A stretch of DNA of 64,000 bases, from contig MESI01000127.1 in the NCBI GenBank assembly GCA_001770935.1, forward strand, positions 20,884 through 84,883, in the 5' to 3' direction. A model generated the notes under the pieces. That model saw only the letters and a list, made by a program, of their open reading frames with translations, made no database searches and was not told where the DNA came from. This stretch comes from Burkholderiales bacterium RIFCSPLOWO2_12_FULL_61_40. GTDB lineage: Bacteria > Pseudomonadota > Gammaproteobacteria > Burkholderiales > Burkholderiaceae_C. Below, piece by piece: positions 1 through 9,254 of the stretch. The first letter of the stretch is position 1, and every line of letters starts with the position of its first letter. The position numbers and the translations under genes were made by a program.

Positions 1-9
1 GTTGCCGAC

Positions 10-894
10 TCAAGTGCGGGTTGCTTGCGGCGCGGGTTTGCGCAGGGCGATGGTGGCCCCCAGGCAACTGAGTGCGCAGCCCAGCAGCAGGTAGCCCGTG
101 GGTTGGGATTCGCCAATAAAAATCGACCCCAGCCCACCCACCGCCGGGAACAAGGCCACCATGTAGTTGCTGGCGGCAGCACCGATGCGCTCCACCAGTT
201 TCAGGTAAAACAGCCAGGCCAGGCAGGACGCAACCAGGGTGAGGTAGAGCAGGGCGCCCACATAGTGCAAGGCGGGATCAAAGGCAAAAGGCGTTCCGCG
301 CAGCAGCACATACACCAGCATGAGCAGGGCCGCCACGGCAAACCCGCAGGTGTTGGCATACAGGGGGTGGATTTTGTGCTGGGCGTTTCGGGCCGAGCAC
401 ACGTCGCCCAACGAAGTGAGCAGGGTTCCGAGCACGGCAAAGCCCAGGCCCAGCAGCGTATGGGCGCCGGTGTCTTGCTGCAGGAGGGGAACCACCAGAA
501 CCGCAACCCCGCCTGCGCCCAGCGCGCCGCCCAGGAACACCGCAGGTCGCAGGGTTTGGTTGAGAAAGAGACCCAGCATCAGCGGTGTGCTCAGGGTCTT
601 CAGGGAAAACACCAAAGTCACCAGGGCGGCGGGTACCCAGGTGGTGGCGTAGTACAGCAGCAGGTAGCTCAGGCAGAGGTTCAGCAGGCCAAAGCCAAAC
701 AGAAAAAATCCGTCTCCCCGCCGGGGTCTGCCCGCCGGTTTCAGGGCCCAGGTCAACACCAGGAATACCAGTGCCGTTGCCGCCAGCCGGTACAGCAGCG
801 ACAACTCCAAAGCCACGGTGTGGCCCTGAACTTTGACGGCAATAAAGTTCAAGCCCCACGCCAGCAGGCAAAAGGCATACATGAAGGCATTCAC
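10..894 (-). CDS. EamA/DMT-family membrane transporter
   Basis: A 294-residue protein that is almost entirely hydrophobic, with about ten membrane segments in two similar halves. This is the layout of the EamA (drug/metabolite transporter) family of inner-membrane permeases. The N-terminal stretch with LLAWGLNFIAVK resembles the 'W..n......k' opening of EamA repeats, and the C-terminal repeat has FPAVGGLGSIFIGE near the usual conserved glutamate. The substrate cannot be read from sequence; relatives export amino acids or other metabolites. It ends at the window edge and is divergent from the pilin-like gene to the right. Family assignment is firm, substrate unknown. Confidence 0.85.
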   Translation of the reverse strand: MNAFMYAFCLLAWGLNFIAVKVQGHTVALELSLLYRLAATALVFLVLTWALKPAGRPRRGDGFFLFGFGLLNLCLSYLLLYYATTWVPAALVTLVFSLKTLSTPLMLGLFLNQTLRPAVFLGGALGAGGVAVLVVPLLQQDTGAHTLLGLGFAVLGTLLTSLGDVCSARNAQHKIHPLYANTCGFAVAALLMLVYVLLRGTPFAFDPALHYVGALLYLTLVASCLAWLFYLKLVERIGAAASNYMVALFPAVGGLGSIFIGESQPTGYLLLGCALSCLGATIALRKPAPQATRT

Positions 895-1021
895 GGTGGG
901 AGCGTTTTCCTGTTTGGATGGGGCTGGCGTGCACGCGCCTTAGGCTGGGCGGCACAAGCTTCCCATCTTAAACATAGCTTGGTTGATGGAGTCTGCGTAA
1001 ATTCCACTGAGAATGGAGCCC

Positions 1022-1579
1022 ATGCCTACCACTTTCCGGAAAATACGCGCAGGTCTTACCAATTGGCCCCTGTCCCTGCATTTCAAACGGCTTGGCGCCT
1101 TGAAAAAACTTTGCCAGGGCTTCACCCTGATCGAAATGCTGGTGGTGATCGCCGTCATTGCCATTCTGGCCATGATGGCCATGCCCAGCTACCAAGGGAA
1201 GATTCTGCGCGACCAGATTGTGGAAGGCAGTGCCTTGGCAAACATTGTTAAAACACCCGTGGCCAACTATTGGACAAGCACCAAGTCATTTCCGCCAGAC
1301 AACGCCGCTGTGGGGCTGCCTGTGGCAGACAAGATTGTCAACAACCTGGTGCAATCCGTCACGGTGCAGGACGGCGCGATTCACATCACCTACGGCAACC
1401 GCGCCAGTGGGGCTCTGAAAAACAAGGTCTTGACACTTCGTCCGGCGGTGGTGGAGGATGCCCCCATCGTGCCTCTGGTCTGGGTGTGTGGATCCGCCAA
1501 GGGGCCTGAAAAAATGACGGTCTGGGGGGACGATAAAACCAATATTCCCCAGGAATATCTGCCGCTCAACTGCCGTTAA
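1022..1579 (+). CDS. Type IV pilin-like / prepilin-type protein
   Basis: This protein carries the prepilin peptidase and N-methylation signal, G|FTLIEMLVVIAVIAILA, followed by the hydrophobic pilin helix and a globular domain with two cysteines (VCGSAK and the C-terminal NCR) that could form the usual disulfide loop. It should be inserted in the inner membrane, cleaved after the glycine, and assembled into a type IV pilus or secretion pseudopilus. The start is uncertain. ATG 1013 and ATG 1022 give an unusually long leader; an in-frame TTG six codons before the cleavage site would give a short, typical one. I chose 1022 because GGAG lies just upstream. It stands alone, with no pil genes beside it. 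Confidence 0.8.
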   Translation: MPTTFRKIRAGLTNWPLSLHFKRLGALKKLCQGFTLIEMLVVIAVIAILAMMAMPSYQGKILRDQIVEGSALANIVKTPVANYWTSTKSFPPDNAAVGLPVADKIVNNLVQSVTVQDGAIHITYGNRASGALKNKVLTLRPAVVEDAPIVPLVWVCGSAKGPEKMTVWGDDKTNIPQEYLPLNCR

Positions 1580-1659
1580 ATGCCCCGAAGCCAAGTTATG
1601 AAGTGGAGACCGTGAAATTGTGTTTGAGCCGCTGTTGCTATTCCTGTTGGATGGTTTGC

Positions 1660-2817
1660 TTATTGGGGCGCGGTGCTGGTGTTTGCCACCACCCGCAGCA
1701 AACGCCCTTTGGCATGGTCCGTCAGCACATAGAGCCAGCCGTCCGGCCCCTGGCGCACGTCGCGGATGCGTTCGCCCGCATCTGCCAGCAGCTTGTGTTC
1801 GCGCAGCACCCGGCCCTGGAAGGGCGTGGATAGCTCGATGCGGTCCAGGTAGCCGAACTTGAGAGAGCCGACAAACAGGTTGCCCACCCAGGCCCGGCCA
1901 TACCGTTCGCTGCTCAAAAACGCCATGCCCGACGGCGCGATGGACGGCACCCAGTAATGCAGCGGCTGCTCCATACCCGCCTTGGCCGTGATGCCCTCAC
2001 CGACTTTGCCGCCGCCATAGTTCTCTCCATAGGTGATGACTGGCCAGCCGTAGTTACGGCCCTTTTGCGGCAGGTTGATTTCATCCCCGCCTTGGGGGCC
2101 GTGTTCATGCGTCCACAGGGTGCCGTCGGGCGCGAGTGTGGCGCCCTGGATGTTGCGGTGGCCGTAGGACCAGATTTCGGGCAGGGCACCGGTCTGTTTT
2201 ACAAAGGGGTTGTCGGGCGGCACCGAGCCGTCTTTGCCGATGCGGATGATTTTTCCCAGGTGCTTGTCCAGTTTTTGCGCGTCTTCCCTGTGCGTAAAGC
2301 GCTCTCCTAAGGTGAGGAACAGCAGCCCGTCGGGTTGGCCCTGGGTGCGGCTTTCGACGATGCGGCAGCCAAAGTGCTGCAGGCTGATCACCTTGGGTTG
2401 TTGGCTGAAAAGCACCTTCACGTCTTCCAGCCGGGAGCGGTCGTCGGCCAGGCGGGCGCGGGCCAGTGCTGTGCTGCTGCCGCGCATGCCGACCTCGGAA
2501 AAGCAGAAATACAGGGTGCGGTTGTGGGCAAAGTCGCTGTCTGGCACCAGGTCCAGCAGGCCGCCCTGTCCGCCTGTGGCGACTTCGGGCACGCCTGCCA
2601 GGGGCTTGCCCACCGTACCGCTGGCCTCCACCACCCGCATCCGCCCCGGTCGTTCGGTGATAAGAAAGCGTCCCTCGGGCAAAAATGCGACGGCCCAGGG
2701 GTGCTCCAGACCGGACGCCACCACCTCGGCACGCACGGATTGCGCCCTGGCGATGGGTGCGGCGCCCAGCAGCGCCAACAGAAGCAGACACATTCTTGAG
2801 GAGAAGACGGGGACCAT
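1660..2817 (-). CDS. PQQ-dependent sugar dehydrogenase (glucose/sorbosone type)
   Basis: A secreted beta-propeller protein of the soluble aldose sugar dehydrogenase family (YliI/Asd-like, GSDH domain). Visible family motifs are GLEHPWAVAFLPEGRFLITE near the start, YGHRNIQGATLAPDGTLW, HEHGPQGGDEIN and a C-terminal GPDGWLYVLTD. It probably oxidises aldoses in the periplasm using pyrroloquinoline quinone. I placed the start at ATG 2817, not the longer ORF start, because AGGAG sits six bases upstream and this start gives a signal peptide (MCLLLLALLGAAPIARAQ). No PQQ synthesis genes are in the window. The specific sugar is unknown. Confidence 0.87.
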   Translation of the reverse strand: MVPVFSSRMCLLLLALLGAAPIARAQSVRAEVVASGLEHPWAVAFLPEGRFLITERPGRMRVVEASGTVGKPLAGVPEVATGGQGGLLDLVPDSDFAHNRTLYFCFSEVGMRGSSTALARARLADDRSRLEDVKVLFSQQPKVISLQHFGCRIVESRTQGQPDGLLFLTLGERFTHREDAQKLDKHLGKIIRIGKDGSVPPDNPFVKQTGALPEIWSYGHRNIQGATLAPDGTLWTHEHGPQGGDEINLPQKGRNYGWPVITYGENYGGGKVGEGITAKAGMEQPLHYWVPSIAPSGMAFLSSERYGRAWVGNLFVGSLKFGYLDRIELSTPFQGRVLREHKLLADAGERIRDVRQGPDGWLYVLTDHAKGRLLRVVANTSTAPQ

Positions 2818-2906
2818 GGCAAGCTCCTGGGGGCAAAGCGGGGCATCCATACTAGTCTTGCGCCGGTAGACGTGCTGGGCGTGGGGATTTGCAGTTAAAA
2901 ATGCCT

Positions 2907-2950
2907 GCAGCCCCCGTTGAATATGCGTAAGCAGCTACTATTTTGATAGC
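2907..2950 (+). repeat. Copy 1 of the AAGCAGCT...TTTGATAGC dispersed repeat (intergenic)
   Basis: An intergenic copy between the sugar dehydrogenase and the chemoreceptor: CCCCGTTGAATATGCG, then TAAGCAGCTACTATTTTGAT, then AGC. It matches the better preserved copy at 56805-56850. Other copies in this window lie inside coding sequences. Confidence 0.7.
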
Positions 2951-3032
2951 GACTATGGCGTGGATTGGGGTGCCGCTTTATTCTGTGGAATAGGGCAAGA
3001 GCCTGGACGTTTTCGCCCGGGTTCCGCCAAGT

Positions 3033-5045
3033 TTAATCATGGGTGAGCTGTGGCAGGCGCTTGCTGTGGCCGGTGTGGGGCAATCGGTTCGACGCCTGCA
3101 CGGCATTTTCCGATGTACCCAGCTTGAACACCGACACCGCTTGCGCCAGACGTTGCGCCTGGTCGCGCAGGCTCTCCGCGGCGGCTGCGGATTGCTCCAC
3201 CAGTGCCGCGTTTTGCTGTGTCATCTGGTCCAGCTCATTGACGGCGGAGTTGACCTGGCCAATGCCGTCGGACTGCTCGGCGGATGCCGCGGTGATCTCG
3301 CCAATGATGCTGCTGACCCGCTGGACGGAGTCCACAATCTCGCCCATGGTGCTGCCGGCGGTTTGGACCAGCAAGGCGCCGGACTCTACTTTTTCCACCG
3401 ACGCGCCGATCAGTGACTTGATTTCCCGGGCCGCCTCGGCGCTGCGTTGCGCAAGGCTGCGCACTTCGCTGGCCACCACGGCAAATCCGCGCCCCTGCTC
3501 ACCGGCGCGGGCGGCTTCCACGGCGGCATTCAGGGCCAGAATGTTGGTCTGGAAGGCGATGCCGTCGATCACGCTGATGATGTCGGCAATTTTTTTGGAG
3601 CTGTGGTTGATCTCGTTCATGGTGGTGACCACCTGGCCCACCACCGTGCCACCGCGCGCCGCCACCTCGGCGGCCGATGAGGCGAGGTGATTGGCCTGCT
3701 GTGCTGCATCCGCAGACTGCCGCACGGTCCCGGTGAGCTGCTCCAGACTGGACGCGGCACGCTGCAGGTTGCTGGCGGTTTGCTCGGTGCGCACGCTCAG
3801 GTCCTGGTTGCCGCTGGCGATTTCGGCGCTGGCGGTGCCGATGCTGTCCACCGATAAACGCACCTGCGACAGTGCTTGTACATAGCGCTGGCGCATGCCT
3901 TCCACCTCGTTGACCAAGGCGCCTATTTCATCGCGCCGGTCGTTGTAAAAGGCCCGCGTCAGGTCTCCTTGGGCCACTGCGGTGATCGCCTTGGTCAGCT
4001 CGCCCAGCGGGGCGCTCACGGTGCGCCGCACCAGTATGTAGAGCCCCACTCCCAGCAAAGCGGCGGTGGCCGCCAGCAGCGCCCAGATCATCCGCATATT
4101 GGTCCAGTATTTGGCCATGGACTCGCTTTCGGAAATCTCAGCCACATACCAGCTGTTTCCCGCCTGGGTCTTGCGCATGACGGCCCACCGGTCGTCCTGT
4201 TTGGCGCCGAGCAGCGCCTGTGCATTTCGGACATAACCATCGGGTGCGGCAGCCAGATCGGCCAGGAATTTTTCGGCCTGCGGGTAAACCTCCAGCACTT
4301 TCTTGCCTTTGGCGCTGGGGTGCACCGCAAACCGGGCGTCGGACAGGGCCCCCGGCGCGTCGATGAGGTAGATGCCCCCCGATTCAAAGAAGCGGTTCTC
4401 TGCGGTCTGCTTTTCCAGAGCCGCCTGCTGCAGGGAAAAATCATTGCCCACAAAGAAGATGCCAATGACGGTGCCTGCCGCGTTTTTGATGGGCGCATAG
4501 TGGGTGAAGTAGAACTTGCCGAACAGCATCGCCGAGCCGGTGTAGGTTTGGCCTGCCAGAACCAATTTGTAGGCCGGGTGGGTGCGCTCCAGCACGGTGC
4601 CAACGGCGCGTTCCCCGTCCTCTTTTTTGAGCGAGGTGGTTATGCGCACGAAGTCATCCCCCTTTTTGGCAAATACCGTTGCCACTCCGCCGCCCGTGTC
4701 TCGGGCGAATTTGTCAACGGCGCTGGTATCGTTGTTGACTGCGGCGCCAAAGCTCGTCAGCTCACCGGAGGCCTCATTCAGGATTGGCGCGGGGTCGAAA
4801 TCCTGTCGGAAGGTGCTGAAGGACCGAAGCACCTGCTCGCGGCTGGTCTGGTCGGCGGAATCCGCCGCGCTGACCAGGCTTTGGACCCGCTCCGCCACCG
4901 AGGTTTGCATCAGGGCATGGGTGCTTCTTTGCTCCAGCGCGCCGATGGCAAGGCTGACCGCCAGGAATACCACAGCCAGCCCGGAGAGCGACAACAGTGC
5001 CAGTTTGCGTGCGACGGACTGGCTTTGAGTGCTGGAGTGTTCCAT
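3033..5045 (-). CDS. Methyl-accepting chemotaxis protein (Cache sensor)
   Basis: A 670-residue transmembrane chemoreceptor. TM1 spans about residues 15-36, a periplasmic Cache_3/Cache_2-like ligand domain about 50-310, TM2 about 319-339 ([20 protein letters not shown]), a HAMP linker about 340-392, then a long methylated coiled coil. The hairpin tip has the invariant signalling core [20 protein letters not shown], which contacts CheA and CheW. The C-terminus ends in LPQLTHD without a CheR-tethering pentapeptide, so methylation would depend on other receptors or on direct access. The start is backed by AAGGA six bases before ATG 5045. No che genes are nearby. The ligand is not predictable. Confidence 0.93.
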   Translation of the reverse strand: MEHSSTQSQSVARKLALLSLSGLAVVFLAVSLAIGALEQRSTHALMQTSVAERVQSLVSAADSADQTSREQVLRSFSTFRQDFDPAPILNEASGELTSFGAAVNNDTSAVDKFARDTGGGVATVFAKKGDDFVRITTSLKKEDGERAVGTVLERTHPAYKLVLAGQTYTGSAMLFGKFYFTHYAPIKNAAGTVIGIFFVGNDFSLQQAALEKQTAENRFFESGGIYLIDAPGALSDARFAVHPSAKGKKVLEVYPQAEKFLADLAAAPDGYVRNAQALLGAKQDDRWAVMRKTQAGNSWYVAEISESESMAKYWTNMRMIWALLAATAALLGVGLYILVRRTVSAPLGELTKAITAVAQGDLTRAFYNDRRDEIGALVNEVEGMRQRYVQALSQVRLSVDSIGTASAEIASGNQDLSVRTEQTASNLQRAASSLEQLTGTVRQSADAAQQANHLASSAAEVAARGGTVVGQVVTTMNEINHSSKKIADIISVIDGIAFQTNILALNAAVEAARAGEQGRGFAVVASEVRSLAQRSAEAAREIKSLIGASVEKVESGALLVQTAGSTMGEIVDSVQRVSSIIGEITAASAEQSDGIGQVNSAVNELDQMTQQNAALVEQSAAAAESLRDQAQRLAQAVSVFKLGTSENAVQASNRLPHTGHSKRLPQLTHD

Positions 5046-5106
5046 GGGATGTCCTTTTTTAAGCGTTTGGAGGGGGACTCCTCCACCGCAAGTCTAACGG
5101 CGTTCG

Positions 5107-5700
5107 CTATCGCGAGTCCAGATCCACGGTGATCTCTTGTTCAAACAGTTCCACCGCCGTCTGGGCGACCTGCATGGTGTCAAAGTAGGCATAGGCCCCG
5201 ACGCCGACGGCGCCCAGCAAAGGTACAAAACGCGCCGCCCCCTTGCTGATGGCCACCTGGGTGAGTTTGATGCCCAGATTTTTTGCCAGGGTCTGCAAAA
5301 CGCTCAGGGTGGTTTGCTGCACCACCACGCGTTCACCCACCCGCACCACCACGTCACGGAACAACTGGGCCGAGACATGTTTGAACAGGCAGTACAGCAT
5401 TTGCTCTCGGCCCAGGGTTTTTTGCTGGCCGTACACGCTGGCAATGTCGGACACCATTTGTGCCTGTAGTTTCCAGACCCCCACCAGTTCCGGCAAGACG
5501 GTGAGCCAGCCCAGGAAGCCGGGGGGCAGGGACAGGGAGGCCGACAGCAGGCTGGCCTTGCGCGCCGCAGCGCGGCTGATGGCATGGGCGCGCTGTGCGG
5601 GTTGGTCCAGGGCTTGTTCCTGGCTGGGGGGGACTTGCAGCACCAATTCAAAAATGGCGTCTGAAAGCGCGGATGGGGATTGCGGGGGCGGCTTAGCCAT
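5107..5700 (-). CDS. EcsC-like hydrophobic protein
   Basis: A 197-residue protein with an alanine/leucine-rich helical body, a glycine-rich amphipathic segment (FVPLLGAVGVGAYAYFDTMQ) near the C-terminus and an acidic tail. The pattern resembles EcsC-family proteins, which are short membrane-associated proteins of unclear function. Its ATG overlaps the stop of the upstream exonuclease gene by eight bases, suggesting co-translation, although no functional link is obvious. The assignment rests on overall pattern only. Confidence 0.55.
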   Translation of the reverse strand: MAKPPPQSPSALSDAIFELVLQVPPSQEQALDQPAQRAHAISRAAARKASLLSASLSLPPGFLGWLTVLPELVGVWKLQAQMVSDIASVYGQQKTLGREQMLYCLFKHVSAQLFRDVVVRVGERVVVQQTTLSVLQTLAKNLGIKLTQVAISKGAARFVPLLGAVGVGAYAYFDTMQVAQTAVELFEQEITVDLDSR

Positions 5701-6589
5701 GCCGTGGTACCTCCCGGCGCAAGGCCGCCGCGTTGTCTTCGGCGGGGCGGCGGGTCTTGCGGTTGTAGAGGGGGTGCAGTTCGTCCTTCAGCCGGGCTTC
5801 CAGGGCGAAGGCCTCCATTTCGTTTGCCGTTTCGCGCCACTCCACGCGGCGCACCGCCTGTGTGATGCGCATCTCCCGCGCCACCTTGGGGGCGGACTGG
5901 AAATGCCACAGGACTCTGGCGCGCAGGTTGCTGGCCTTGCCAATGAACAGCGGCCTGGGCTCCCCACCCCATAACAAATACACGCCGGTGGTTTCGGGGA
6001 TGTCGGTCACCGGGGTTTGCAGTTGTGGCGGAACAGGGGCGGCGCCTTGCAGCAAGGCGCCGGCCTCGCGGCGCAGCACCTCCACCCCCAGTTCTTGTGC
6101 GGCCAGGGCGAGCCATGCCAGCACCACGTCCACATCGCCCATGGCGCGGTGGCGGGCCTGGTTGTGCAGGCCGTGGCGTTGGGTGATGGCGTCCAGCCCG
6201 TGGCCTTTGTGCTGCGGGTACAACTTGCGCGAGAGGCGCACCGTGCACAGGGTTTTGACCTGCAGCTTGGTACCCATGCGCTCCAGTGCGTTTTGCACAA
6301 AGCTGTGGTCAAAGCGCACGTTGTGCGCGACAAAAACCGCACCGTCCAGCAATTCCAGCAGCGGCTGGGCCACGGCTTCAAACGGGGGCGCGTGGGCCAC
6401 CATGGCGTCGCTGATGCCGGTGAGGGACTGAATGAAGGGCGATATGGGCACGCCGGGGTTGACCAGCGTGCTCCAGCGGGCCACCTCGACCCCGTTTTCC
6501 ACGCGCACCGCGGCGATTTCGGTGATGCGGTCATGCACCGCGCTGCCTCCGGTGGTTTCCAGGTCCAGCATGACAAAGCAGGGCAACAT
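5693..6589 (-). CDS. DnaQ-like 3'-5' exonuclease fused to a GIY-YIG (UvrC/Cho-like) nuclease domain
   Basis: Two nuclease domains in one chain. The N-terminal half is a DEDDh exonuclease like DNA polymerase III epsilon: MLDLETTGG with D9 and E11, HNVRFDHSFV as ExoII, and HRAMGDVDV as ExoIII. The C-terminal part, from about residue 205, is a GIY-YIG domain like the N-terminus of UvrC or Cho (TTGVYLLWGG, then LFIGKASNLRARV). Such fusions are known and are thought to act in DNA repair. I chose ATG 6589, eight residues before the catalytic Asp; ATG 6631 is also in frame but overlaps the Nudix gene by 20 bases. It overlaps the next gene by eight bases. Confidence 0.88.
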   Translation of the reverse strand: MLPCFVMLDLETTGGSAVHDRITEIAAVRVENGVEVARWSTLVNPGVPISPFIQSLTGISDAMVAHAPPFEAVAQPLLELLDGAVFVAHNVRFDHSFVQNALERMGTKLQVKTLCTVRLSRKLYPQHKGHGLDAITQRHGLHNQARHRAMGDVDVVLAWLALAAQELGVEVLRREAGALLQGAAPVPPQLQTPVTDIPETTGVYLLWGGEPRPLFIGKASNLRARVLWHFQSAPKVAREMRITQAVRRVEWRETANEMEAFALEARLKDELHPLYNRKTRRPAEDNAAALRREVPRHG

Positions 6590-6611
6590 AGAAATGGAGG
6601 GCGCGCGCGGG

Positions 6612-7157
6612 TTAAACAATGTCGATGGCATGGATGGAAAACTGGCCCGCTTTGCGGTCGGCAAAATAACGCAACAAAGTTTCCTTGACGGTGCGAAAGG
6701 CAATCTCGTCCCAGGGAATCTCGGCTTCGGAAAAAAGTTGGGCCTCCATGGTTTCGATGCCGGGGTTGAATACGTCACTGAGCAGCTGGGCACGGTAGAA
6801 CAGGTGCACCTGGCCTACGCGGGGCACATTGACGATGGAGAACAGGCCTTGCAGCTCAAACTGGGCGCCGGCTTCTTCGTCGGTTTCGCGCGCGGCGCCT
6901 TCGGCGGTGGTCTCGTTGAGTTCCATGAAGCCGGCCGGCAAGGTCCATTTGCCCAAACGTGGTTCGATATTGCGTTTGCACAGCAAGACCTTGTCACCCC
7001 AGTGGGGCACGGTGCCCACCACATTCAGGGGGTTTTCGTAATGGATGGTGATACACGCCGGGCAGACCGCCCGTTGCTTGGTGTCGCCGTCGTCGGGGAT
7101 GCGGTACACCACGGCGGTGCCGCATTCTCTGCAATGTTTGATGGGGCTGCGCAGCAT
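6612..7157 (-). CDS. Nudix hydrolase with zinc ribbon (NudC-like)
   Basis: A 181-residue protein with an N-terminal four-cysteine zinc ribbon (C9, C12, C32, C35) and a perfect Nudix box at about residues 76-98 (GFMELNETTAEGAARETDEE followed by AGA), which binds metal and hydrolyses a nucleoside diphosphate-X substrate. The ribbon-plus-Nudix layout resembles NADH pyrophosphatase relatives, but the protein is shorter and lacks the SQPWPFPxS motif of true NudC, so the substrate is open. It lies just upstream of the exonuclease gene on the same strand and may share a transcript. Confidence 0.88.
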   Translation of the reverse strand: MLRSPIKHCRECGTAVVYRIPDDGDTKQRAVCPACITIHYENPLNVVGTVPHWGDKVLLCKRNIEPRLGKWTLPAGFMELNETTAEGAARETDEEAGAQFELQGLFSIVNVPRVGQVHLFYRAQLLSDVFNPGIETMEAQLFSEAEIPWDEIAFRTVKETLLRYFADRKAGQFSIHAIDIV

Positions 7158-7298
7158 GGTTCCTCTCAGATGGTGGTGGATTTGGCGTGCTTTTCAATCA
7201 AGGCGCGGGCCTGGTGGCGGGGCGGGGACAGGCCGGGTAAGCGAACTGTACTGCAATGTGCCTTGGCGAGTGGGCTGTGCCCATGTCCTGCACCCTGG

Positions 7299-7994
7299 CT
7301 ACTCCACACGCACTTGAAGGGAGGGGAGCCCGGCAATGGTGCCGGTCAGTGTGTCGCCACGCAGCACAGCGCCCACACCAGCGGGGGTGCCGGTGTAAAT
7401 CAGGTCACCGGGCTGCAGGGTCCAGGCGGCAGACAGTTGTTCGATGGATTCGGCAATGTTCCAGATCAGCTGGGCCACCGTGCTGCGCTGGCGGTCGATG
7501 CCATTGACCTGCAAGGCAATCTCGGCCTGCCCGATGCCGGGCACCTGCGCGGCGGGGGTAATGGCGCCAATGGGGGCCGAGTGGTCAAAACCCTTGCCGA
7601 TGCACCAGGGGCGGCCCTGCTTTTTCATGTCGTTTTGCAGGTCGCGCCGGGTCATGTCCAGGCCCACGGCGTAGCCATAAATATGCTGGTGCGCATCCGC
7701 CGCCAGGATCTGGCTGCCGCCCACACCGATGGCGACCACCAGCTCCACCTCGTGGTGCAGATTGCTGGTGAGGGTAGGGTAGGGCATCACGGCCATGCTG
7801 CCCGGCTCGGCCACCAGCACGGCGTCGGCGGGTTTCAGGAAGAAAAACGGCGCTTCACGGCCGGTGTGGCCCATCTCAAGCGCATGGTCCTCGTAATTGC
7901 GGCCCACGCAGTAGATGCGGTGGACAGCAAAGCGCTCGGTCAGCCCGACCACGGGCACAGACACGGGGGCGGGAGGCGGGAATACGTAAGACAT
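7299..7994 (-). CDS. Fumarylacetoacetate hydrolase-family protein (acylpyruvase-like)
   Basis: A 231-residue FAH-family enzyme. The motifs fit the small YcgM/FAHD1-type group: RIYCVGRNYEDHALEMG near the start, the metal ligands in HHEVELVV, YGYAVGLDMTRRD, and GDLIYTGTPAGVG near the end. Members hydrolyse or decarboxylate acylpyruvates and related oxo-acids with Mg2+. ATG 7994 was preferred over the ORF start at 8060 because homologues begin close to it and the longer form would run into the ABM gene. The exact substrate is unknown. It is followed by a 140-base gap before the Nudix gene in which I see no convincing gene. Confidence 0.88.
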   Translation of the reverse strand: MSYVFPPPAPVSVPVVGLTERFAVHRIYCVGRNYEDHALEMGHTGREAPFFFLKPADAVLVAEPGSMAVMPYPTLTSNLHHEVELVVAIGVGGSQILAADAHQHIYGYAVGLDMTRRDLQNDMKKQGRPWCIGKGFDHSAPIGAITPAAQVPGIGQAEIALQVNGIDRQRSTVAQLIWNIAESIEQLSAAWTLQPGDLIYTGTPAGVGAVLRGDTLTGTIAGLPSLQVRVE

Positions 7995-8034
7995 ACGCAG
8001 CTTTCTGGAAAGGGGGCCGGGGAGGGGGCTGGGG

Positions 8035-8337
8035 TCAGGCCGATTTGGCGACCAGGTCAAAGTGTTCCACCACGGGCGGGCTGGCGAAGAAGGGGCCTAC
8101 GATGGCGCGCCACTGGGTGAAGGCTTCGGACTGGCGAAAACCCACGGTGTGGTCCTCCAGGGTGTCCCAAAAAATTTGCAGGATGTAGCGCTCGGGGCTC
8201 TCAATGCCCTTGTTCACCTTGAAGCCCTGGCAGCCTTGGGCATGGCCAATCACCGTATTCAATCCACGCTGGATGGCTTCTTCAAAAGCGGCGTTTTGAC
8301 CGGGGTGAATGCGGATGTCGGCAAGTTCGAGAATCAT
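8035..8337 (-). CDS. Antibiotic biosynthesis monooxygenase (ABM) domain protein
   Basis: A 100-residue single-domain protein of the ABM/YgiN dimeric ferredoxin-like fold, seen in ILELADIRIHPGQNAAFEEA, GCQGFKVNKGIESPERYILQ and FWDTLEDHTVGFRQSEAF. Relatives act as cofactor-less monooxygenases on quinones or polyketides, or degrade haem; residues alone do not decide. It is 40 bases upstream of the FAH hydrolase on the same strand, so the two may form a small catabolic unit. Confidence 0.8.
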   Translation of the reverse strand: MILELADIRIHPGQNAAFEEAIQRGLNTVIGHAQGCQGFKVNKGIESPERYILQIFWDTLEDHTVGFRQSEAFTQWRAIVGPFFASPPVVEHFDLVAKSA

Positions 8338-8432
8338 GGAAAGCTCCTGTTATGGGGGGGGGAAGTGGGGACTGGCGCGCTTGTGCAACGCAAGGCGTCG
8401 ATGGTAGCGGGCTTGCAGCTATCCTTTGCGCC

Positions 8433-9254
8433 ATGAACATCCCAATGAAATCCGGCGACAGGGCAGGTGCTCCCTGGCATACCGATTGGCTGATCCCGCA
8501 ATGGCCCGCGCCCGCAAAGGTGCATGCTGTATGCACCACCCGTGCGGGCGGCGTGTCGCCCCCACCCTATAACAGCCTGAACCTGGGGTTGCATGTGGGC
8601 GACGACGCGCAGGCCGTGCAAAGCAACCGTGAAACATTGCAAGTTGCATTAGGTGTCCGGGCTGTTTTCATGGACCAGGTGCATGGCACCGATTTATTGG
8701 AACTGCAAGCCGCAACGCCTGACGCGCTGCAGGCAGACGGCGCTTGTACGCGCGAGCCCGGTCTGGCCTGCACCGTGATGGTGGCCGATTGCCTGCCTAT
8801 CTTGCTGTGTGACCAGGATGCCACCCAGGTGGCGGCGGTGCATGCCGGTTGGCGGGGTTTGGCCGGATTCCAGGGTGTGGGCGTGGTGGAGCAAATTCTT
8901 AAGCGTTTTAGGCCTCTATCCCCCGTAGAACCTGCGCAAGCAGCTATTAAAATCATAGCGTGGCTGGGGCCTTGCATCGGTCCGCAGGCGTTTGAGGTGG
9001 GCGACGAGGTGCGCTTGGCCTTTGTCGCCACGGCGCCGCAGGCCGCGCAGTGTTTCACGCCCCAGCCGTCCGGCAAATGGCTGGCCGATTTGCCCGCTCT
9101 GGCCCGGCAACGGCTGCTGGCGGCTGGCGTCAGCCAGGTGTATGGCAATGACGGTAGCGCCGACTGGTGCACCGTCGGCAACCCTTTACGGTTCTTTTCC
9201 CACCGGCGTGACCGGGTCAGCGGGCGCCAGGCCGCCGCCATCTGGCTGGACTGA
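8433..9254 (+). CDS. pgeF: Peptidoglycan editing factor PgeF (multicopper-oxidase-like laccase domain)
   Basis: A 273-residue protein of the YfiH/DUF152 family, which removes wrongly incorporated amino acids from peptidoglycan precursors and was earlier called laccase-like. The zinc-site motifs are DQVHGTD, VADCLPILL and AAVHAGWRG. ATG 8433 matches the family N-terminus (WLIPQWPAPAKVHAVCTTRA) better than the longer ORF. Residues about 160-176 (RPLSPVEPAQAAIKIIAW) are encoded by an in-frame copy of the AAGCAGCT dispersed repeat, replacing a variable surface segment before the LGPCIG motif. Its 3' end overlaps the convergent small membrane gene by about 70 bases. Confidence 0.93.
   Translation: MNIPMKSGDRAGAPWHTDWLIPQWPAPAKVHAVCTTRAGGVSPPPYNSLNLGLHVGDDAQAVQSNRETLQVALGVRAVFMDQVHGTDLLELQAATPDALQADGACTREPGLACTVMVADCLPILLCDQDATQVAAVHAGWRGLAGFQGVGVVEQILKRFRPLSPVEPAQAAIKIIAWLGPCIGPQAFEVGDEVRLAFVATAPQAAQCFTPQPSGKWLADLPALARQRLLAAGVSQVYGNDGSADWCTVGNPLRFFSHRRDRVSGRQAAAIWLD
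8911..8959 (+). repeat. Copy 2 of the AAGCAGCT dispersed repeat, in frame inside pgeF
   Basis: The sequence GGCCTCTATCCCCCGTAG, AACCTGCGCAAGCAGCT, ATTAAAATCATAGC aligns with copies 1 and 7. It is read without a stop as part of pgeF. Confidence 0.75.

Noticed and set aside
25-1251. 408-residue plus-strand ORF
   Set aside because: Low-complexity Gln/Gly/His composition; it is the shadow of the EamA gene on the other strand and runs into the pilin gene.
7158-7298. Open minus-strand segment between the FAH and Nudix genes ending in ALIEKHAKSTTI
   Set aside because: The stretch reads like protein, but no start codon and no recognisable family; too short to call. No other feature seen in this gap.
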